From contig CAZUMR010000066.1 of NCBI GenBank assembly GCA_964622075.1, positions 1-34,224 on the forward strand: a stretch of 34,224 bases of DNA, in the 5' to 3' direction. Both the position numbers and the translations under genes were made by a program. Positions 30,316 through 34,224 of this stretch are shown here, in pieces. Below the pieces are notes generated by a model, which searched no databases, had not been told where the DNA came from, and saw only the letters and a list, made by a program, of their open reading frames with translations. Position 1 is the first letter of the stretch. The number at the start of each line of letters is the position of its first letter. Source of the DNA: WAPX01 sp964622075. GTDB taxonomy: Archaea > Halobacteriota > Archaeoglobi > Archaeoglobales > Archaeoglobaceae.

Positions 30316-30669
30316 ATGAACTCGCTCGAGTGTGACTCGAAAGTTGGAGATGCGGACGATCAAAATCTCGGTCTTGCTGAGAAGATCTTCAGGTTGCTCG
30401 TGGACAAGTACGATATAGAAAGACTGATGAAAATAGTGGAGGAAAACAGGGACAAAAACGTTTACGTCGTTGTTTCAAGGGATTTTCCGGAGGATGTGAG
30501 GGTTGTTGCGGATAGCAATGGGAAGTATGCATGCGGTAGCGTTCTTGCAATACCTGTTCCAAAAAAATTTGTTCTGCTTGAACCGGACAGAAATTACTTT
30601 GAACAGACTCTTAAAGCGAATATCTTCCTTGCTCTCTCCGGGGCAGATGAGAAAGATCTTCACAGGTGA
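30316..30669 (+). CDS. Hypothetical protein upstream of a TSUP transporter
   Basis: A 117-aa soluble protein that I do not recognise. The first half is helical and acidic (GDADDQNLGLAEKIFRLLVDKYDIERLMKIVEENRDKN); the second reads as beta strands (VYVVVSRDFPEDVRVVADSNGKYACGSVLAIPVPKKFVLLEPD) ending in a helix. I chose the ATG at 30316 because the TATA box is about 27-30 nt away; an earlier ATG at 30280 would overlap that box. The stop is 3 nt before the TSUP gene, so the two are co-translated and the protein may regulate or assist the transporter. Confidence 0.7.
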   Translation: MNSLECDSKVGDADDQNLGLAEKIFRLLVDKYDIERLMKIVEENRDKNVYVVVSRDFPEDVRVVADSNGKYACGSVLAIPVPKKFVLLEPDRNYFEQTLKANIFLALSGADEKDLHR

Positions 30670-30672
30670 CCG

Positions 30673-31497
30673 ATGTGTAATTCTCTGATCACCCTCCCAC
30701 TCATATCTGCAGCGATCTCATCAATTACCTCTCAGACCGGAATTTCCGGAGCTTTTCTTTTGCTTCCAGTGCAGCTGAGCTTGCTTGGGATAGAGAGCCC
30801 TGTCGCGAGTTCGACCAACCTTCTCTACAACGTTGTGTCAACTCCCGGCGGGATATACAGGCACTGGAAAGAAAACAGGTTAAATCCCCGTCTTTCTGCC
30901 ATAATTCTTCTTGGAACCATCCCTGGGATGTTAACGGGGGCATGGATCAGGGCCTGTTTTCTGCCCAGTCCGGAAACTTTCAGAGTTTTTGCAGGAGCAG
31001 TACTTCTACTTATCTCTCTGAGACTCATCCTGTCTGGAATTTGTGGAAAGTCAAGAATACCGGAAAAGTTTGAGGTTTCAGGAGCAAACGTATCGGGGAT
31101 GATTTACAGCTACGAGTTTGATGGAAAAGTTTACAGGGTGAAACTGATACACATCGTTCCGGTAGCTTACGCAATCGGTACTGTGGCTGGTGCTTACGGT
31201 GTTGGAGGTGGAGCCTTTCTTGTACCTTTACTCGTTTCGGTGTTTTCCCTTCCAGTTTACACAATTTCCGGTGCTGTTCTTCTGTCAACATTTGTTACAT
31301 CCGTTCTGAGCTCACTCTTTTACGCTTTTCTTGGTTACCCGCCTGACATTTTGCTTGGACTTCTTTTTGGAATTGGTGGTGTTTTTGGAACTTACTTTGG
31401 AGCAGGAATTCAGAAAATGCTTCCTGAAAGGGCAATAAAAACTATGCTTGGATTGATAGTGGGGATTATCGCTCTGAAATACATAACTGCGATATGA
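30673..31497 (+). CDS. TSUP (TauE/SafE) family membrane transporter
   Basis: A 274-aa membrane protein with about eight helices. It shows the duplicated TSUP motif: SSITSQTGISGAFLLLPVQLSLLGIESPVASSTNLLYNVVSTPGG in the first half and VAGAYGVGGGAFLVPLLVSVFSLPVYTISGAVLLSTFVTSVLSS in the second. TSUP proteins export sulfite, sulfoacetate or related organosulfur anions; the substrate here is not known. A hydrophilic stretch (about 118-160) separates the halves. Organisms reducing sulfur compounds would have use for sulfite export, but that is only context. Confidence 0.9.
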   Translation: MCNSLITLPLISAAISSITSQTGISGAFLLLPVQLSLLGIESPVASSTNLLYNVVSTPGGIYRHWKENRLNPRLSAIILLGTIPGMLTGAWIRACFLPSPETFRVFAGAVLLLISLRLILSGICGKSRIPEKFEVSGANVSGMIYSYEFDGKVYRVKLIHIVPVAYAIGTVAGAYGVGGGAFLVPLLVSVFSLPVYTISGAVLLSTFVTSVLSSLFYAFLGYPPDILLGLLFGIGGVFGTYFGAGIQKMLPERAIKTMLGLIVGIIALKYITAI

Positions 31498-31499
31498 TT

Positions 31500-32480
31500 C
31501 TATTTTCTCATCTTCTCACTTCTCATCCTAAGTCTGCAGAATGCACACACGTCTGAAGTTGTGACTTCTCCACAGAACTTGCAGTGTTCAAAACCCCTGT
31601 CAACTTCTTTATCCATTTTCAGGTACTTTATGAGATTTGTAACGAACTGCCTCTTGAATCCGGGTTTTCTTCTTTCTATTTCGTAAATTATTTCCTTCCA
31701 GTCGTCTTCTGGAGCGTAAGGACACGATTCTGTAAAGAAAGGCAGTTTACTGCATATGCAGTAAAGAGCATTCTCCCTTTCGCTCATAAAGTAGAGTGGC
31801 CTTATTTTTGTGACAACCCTGTCAAAACCCTCGGTTCTCGGCAGAAACTTGGTGCTCCAGCTGAAGTTCCCGGAAAGCCAGTTTCTGAAAAAGAAGACAA
31901 CAATATCATCTGCATTGTGCCCGGTAGCGATGCAGTCGAATCCATTCTCTCTTGCGAATCTGTTCATGATGTACCTCTTGACAGTCCCGCAGGCGGAGCA
32001 TTTCTTTCTTCCAAAGTTTTCCAGTTTGATTCCGTAATCTTCCACCCTTGTAACGTGCAATTCGACGTTAAGAGAGCTGCAGAGCTTTTCTGAAACCCTG
32101 TATGATTTTTTTGAGTACTCTCCTTTCTCGATTCCGAGATCTATGTGTAATGCCTCCACTGTGAAATTGAACACTTCTGATAGCTTTTTTAAAACTGCAA
32201 GCATGGCGGAGCTATCCTTACCACCTGAAACGCAGGCAAGAACTCTTTCCCCGCTCTTTATTACCCTGTATTTCTTCAGCGCTCTCTCAACCTGCCTCTC
32301 ATAAAACCTGATGAAACAGCTCTCACAAAGACTCAGCCTGTAGGGTTTTAACCTTTCCACAGCTCTTTTACCGCATATTTTGCATCTTATTCTTCTTTTT
32401 TTCTCTCTCAGCTTTTCAGATTTTTCAGATTTTCCATATTTTTCATATTTTTCGGATTCGGGCATACCATCACATTCCAC
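31500..32480 (-). CDS. tRNA 2-thiolation ATPase (TtuA/Ncs6-TtcA family)
   Basis: A PP-loop enzyme that activates tRNA with ATP and adds sulfur. The 326-aa protein has an N-terminal zinc finger CKICGKRAVERLKPYRLSLCESC, PP-loop CVSGGKDSSAML, cluster cysteines in KKCSACGTVKRY and FFTESCPYAPEDDW (the C-x2-C plus distal C of [4Fe-4S] TtuA-type enzymes), ATGHNADDIVVFFFRNW, and a C-terminal zinc finger CKFCGEVTTSDVCAFC. TtuA acts on U54 in thermophiles and Ncs6 on U34; which applies is not decided here. The first 25 residues are a low-complexity KYEKYGKSEKSEK tail encoded by short repeats. An ATG at 32465 is an alternative start. Confidence 0.9.
   Translation of the reverse strand: MECDGMPESEKYEKYGKSEKSEKLREKKRRIRCKICGKRAVERLKPYRLSLCESCFIRFYERQVERALKKYRVIKSGERVLACVSGGKDSSAMLAVLKKLSEVFNFTVEALHIDLGIEKGEYSKKSYRVSEKLCSSLNVELHVTRVEDYGIKLENFGRKKCSACGTVKRYIMNRFARENGFDCIATGHNADDIVVFFFRNWLSGNFSWSTKFLPRTEGFDRVVTKIRPLYFMSERENALYCICSKLPFFTESCPYAPEDDWKEIIYEIERRKPGFKRQFVTNLIKYLKMDKEVDRGFEHCKFCGEVTTSDVCAFCRLRMRSEKMRK
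32401..32460 (+). repeat. Low-complexity repeat encoding the thiolase N-terminus
   Basis: CAGATTTTTCAGATTTTCCATATTTTTCATATTTTTCGG-like sequence, with a 9-bp period (TTTTTCAGA, TTTTTCATA), spans the start of the minus-strand gene and encodes the KYEKYGKSEKSEK tail. Confidence 0.8.
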
Positions 32481-32533
32481 TTCTCACTTTTGCCTCAGTA
32501 TCGGTTCAGTATCTTACTGCATGATTTACTAAC

Positions 32534-32577
32534 TGTATTGACCCTTGTATTGACCCATCACTTCATTACTTCATTTC
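32534..32577 (+). repeat. Tandem repeats at the HARP gene stop codon
   Basis: TGTATTGACCC occurs at 32534-32544 and 32546-32556, followed by CTTCATTA/CTTCATTT (32561-32576). The second pair spans the HARP stop codon (TTA at 32566-32568 on the plus strand). Confidence 0.85.
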
Positions 32578-33234
32578 TGAGAGGGCAAGGTACTCCTTCA
32601 GCATTCTTGGAAATTTCGAAGCTTCTACGAATCTCAGCCCCATTCTCTCGCTCCACTTTCTTATTCCTGCATCACTGCTAACAACTCCGGCTTCAAGCTC
32701 TTTTGCAAGCAGTAACACATCTAAATCTGGAGAGCTGTCAAGTATCCCCTGTCTCAGGGTTGTCTTGTACTTGTCTCTGAACCTGCCAATCAGAGCGCCA
32801 ATCTCCTGCTGTATGAGGTCTTTCTTATTTTCACCCTCTCTGGAGGCTATTGAAGATGCTATGGCTGAGCTCTCCCATATAAACTCTTCTGCAAGTTTTC
32901 TGCCTCTGTTTATTTTCTGCCTCATTGTCAGCACGTACTCGTAGAATATTGCAGCCGGAATTTTGACTTCATACCTGTTGGGCGTCTTCTTTACAAGCCA
33001 TGTGTCGAGTTTAACAAAAACATCCTCACTGCACTCATACCTTCTCAGAAAGCTTACAAGTTCACCGTAAACAGTTGGATACGGGATGTAACAGCTTATT
33101 TCGAATTTTAACCTTGCCTTTGCTATCAGATCAAGTATCTCCTGAGCAGATTCGCACAGTGTCTCATACCCCTCCCTCATTCTCAGCCCCGAATCGGTGA
33201 TTGCTGTCGTGTCAAGAACGAACCTTTGCTTCAT
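32566..33234 (-). CDS. HARP: protein-only RNase P homologue (PIN domain, 'RNA ligase partner' family)
   Basis: HARPs (homologues of Aquifex RNase P) cut the 5' leader of pre-tRNA without an RNA subunit. The 222-aa length is right for the family. The PIN domain is split: FVLDTTAITDSGLR (Asp8), then the C-terminal half DSSPDLDVLLLAKELEAGVVSSDAGIRKWSERMG with acidic residues Asp166, Asp170, Asp172 and Asp188. A long helical insertion (about 95-155, EYVLTMRQKINRGRKLAEEFIW...) matches the protruding helices of HARPs. Euryarchaea also have RNA-based RNase P, so HARP is probably redundant or serves another RNA. Older annotation calls it RNA ligase partner protein. Confidence 0.92.
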   Translation of the reverse strand: MKQRFVLDTTAITDSGLRMREGYETLCESAQEILDLIAKARLKFEISCYIPYPTVYGELVSFLRRYECSEDVFVKLDTWLVKKTPNRYEVKIPAAIFYEYVLTMRQKINRGRKLAEEFIWESSAIASSIASREGENKKDLIQQEIGALIGRFRDKYKTTLRQGILDSSPDLDVLLLAKELEAGVVSSDAGIRKWSERMGLRFVEASKFPRMLKEYLALSEMK

Positions 33235-33715
33235 CGTTCTATCTGGTGAATTTAAAAGAATAAATCAGTTTTGCATTCAGTTCTGTCTCATCCCTCTGTC
33301 TCATCCCTTTAATCCATTTCGTGAAGTAAATGCTGAGTAAATGCCGTAACTACTGTTTCTAACTTTTGCGTCTTACGTCTTAAATATGTCCTGCACGTCT
33401 TAAACGCACGGATTTTTGCCTTTATTTTATAATTATGAACCTTTTAAATATTTGTTTATTGGTGTTTGCGTTTTTCCTCATCATCATGCAAAATCGAAAA
33501 AAAGCCTGCCCCTTTTAAATTTTAGCAGTTTTTTAATGCCTCACATTTGTGTAACTGTATTTCACCACAATCGAACCTGCCGTTATAGTAGAATGATGAA
33601 GATTTTAGTCCCTCTCAGCAAAATAGAAAGCCTTATATTCTTGCGTGGTTGCCTGAGTGCAAGTCGGTGTCTATCACGTCTTTGACAACGTGGTGGGCTA
33701 AATGGAGGTGGTCTG
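33235..33715. other. 480-bp intergenic region with short direct repeats
   Basis: Between divergent genes. Contains GTCTCATCCCT twice (about 33285-33308), GTAAATGC twice (33326-33343), and CGTCTTA three times (33370-33403), plus TTTTAAAT elements on either strand. A TATA-like CCTTATATTC (about 33631-33640) lies about 80 nt before the TSUP start, giving a leader of about 50 nt. No RNA gene or further coding region was recognised. Confidence 0.5.
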
Positions 33716-34224
33716 GTGGCAGCGTGGTGGTTCTGGCCGCTGTTCATGTTTGTCTTTACACTGTTAATAGGGATAATCTCTCCCGTTTCGGGAGTTGGAG
33801 GAGGAGTGCTGTACGTACCACTGGCAACAGTGATAACACCTTTCAGCGTTGACTTCATAAGAGGAGCAGGACTCGTGATGGCAGTAACCTCAGCCCTCTC
33901 GTCCGTGCCGTACCTGATAAGGAAGGGCCTTGCGAACATCAGAATTTTTGCAATCATAGCACCCGTGATGGTTATAACATCTGTCGTCGGTGGATGGGTC
34001 GGTCTGTGGGTAACAAACGCCTATCCTGATGGCAAGTACGTCATAAAGGTGCTGCTTGGGGCAATAATACTGCTCGTGTTCTTCATAATGATCCTGTCGA
34101 AGAGAGTGGAATTCCCGGAGGTAAGGGAAGAGGAGAGGGACAGCATATCCAGAAAGCTGAACATCTGGGGAGAGTACTACGAGCCAGATCTTGATAAGAT
34201 TGTGGAATACACGACAAAGAACAC
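33716..34224 (+). CDS. TSUP (TauE/SafE) family transporter, C-terminus beyond window
   Basis: The open frame runs to the window end. Translation from the GTG at 33716, which follows GGAGGTG by 5 nt, gives a membrane helix WWFWPLFMFVFTLLIGIIS, then PVSGVGGGVLYVPLATVITPFSVDFIRGAGLVMAVTSALSSVPYLIRKGL, the first-half TSUP motif, and two more helices (IRIFAIIAPVMVITSVVGGWVGLWV; KVLLGAIILLVFFIMIL). A charged loop (KRVEFPEVREEERDSISRK) follows. It is distinct in sequence from the TSUP protein at 30673. Substrate unknown; probably an anion or sulfur-compound exporter. Confidence 0.88.
   Translation, partial: MAAWWFWPLFMFVFTLLIGIISPVSGVGGGVLYVPLATVITPFSVDFIRGAGLVMAVTSALSSVPYLIRKGLANIRIFAIIAPVMVITSVVGGWVGLWVTNAYPDGKYVIKVLLGAIILLVFFIMILSKRVEFPEVREEERDSISRKLNIWGEYYEPDLDKIVEYTTKN

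Noticed and set aside
33235..33715. RNA gene in the gap before the second TSUP gene
   Set aside because: No cloverleaf, box C/D or GC-rich island could be drawn; only short direct repeats and a TATA-like element are seen.
19401..33957. Many long open frames opposite real genes (for example 18661-19314, 22679-23026, 26602-27198, 33583-33957)
   Set aside because: They are antisense to or out of frame with well-recognised proteins, have biased composition (Ser/Leu/Phe or Arg/His rich) and show no family motifs.

Overview
This window is a stretch of euryarchaeal chromosome, most probably from a hyperthermophile of the Archaeoglobales (Archaeoglobus, Ferroglobus or Geoglobus type). The evidence is archaeal-type ribosomal proteins and RNA polymerase subunits (L18e, L13, S9, RpoN, RpoK, S2), a homodimer-type tRNA splicing endonuclease close to the A. 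fulgidus enzyme as I remember it, TiaS, an HdrA-MvhD fusion, a CooC-type ATPase, an intron-containing tRNA-Trp, TATA boxes about 25-30 nt before many start codons (leaderless genes), and strong GGAGGTGA-type Shine-Dalgarno sites inside operons. The genus is an inference.

Layout. 1-2004 (minus): a CRISPR module cas1-cas2-cas6, with cas6 cut by the window edge; no array is visible. 2096-4147 (plus): tiaS and a UPF0173 metallo-hydrolase. 4310-9364 (minus): a winged-helix regulator, an HdrA-MvhD electron-bifurcation subunit, pyruvate carboxylase subunit B and thiE. 9453-11983 (plus): rpl18e-rpl13-rps9-rpoN-tRNA-Pro-rpoK-rps2, where the rpoN stop codon lies inside the tRNA. 11995-16261: DUF357, a methylthioinosine phosphorylase/MTA deaminase pair, an Ig-like membrane protein, DUF531 and KptA. 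16294-17740: a DUF1614 membrane protein, a PRC-barrel protein, a 75-aa protein and tRNA-Trp(CCA), whose intron is a box C/D guide RNA. 17798-23598 (minus): DUF166-CooC, EndA, an NSUN-type RNA m5C methylase and an ABC-2 exporter. 23734-25271 (plus): DUF2250 and a TPR protein. 25386-29489 (minus): purM, ilvH, ilvB and an FdhD-like protein. 29490-30315 is a gene-poor, very AT-rich divergent gap with large inverted repeats around a G-rich core. 30316-34224: a hypothetical protein with a TSUP transporter, a TtuA/Ncs6-type tRNA thiolase, the protein-only RNase P homologue HARP, and a second TSUP transporter cut by the window end.

How the genes work together. Translation and tRNA maturation dominate: TiaS (tRNA-Ile2 anticodon), EndA (intron removal), the intronic C/D guide (2'-O-methylation), TtuA-like thiolation, an m5C methylase, KptA and HARP all occur in 31 kb alongside two tRNAs. 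A second theme is anaerobic energy and carbon metabolism (HdrA-MvhD, PycB, CooC, FdhD).

The least explained observations are (a) recurrent short tandem duplications at gene ends, often spanning the stop codon, at more than a dozen loci; (b) the 29.5-30.3 kb structured gap; (c) the rpoN/tRNA-Pro overlap, in which RNase P cleavage would remove the rpoN stop codon exactly at a codon boundary; and (d) a paired-hairpin element upstream of ilvB.
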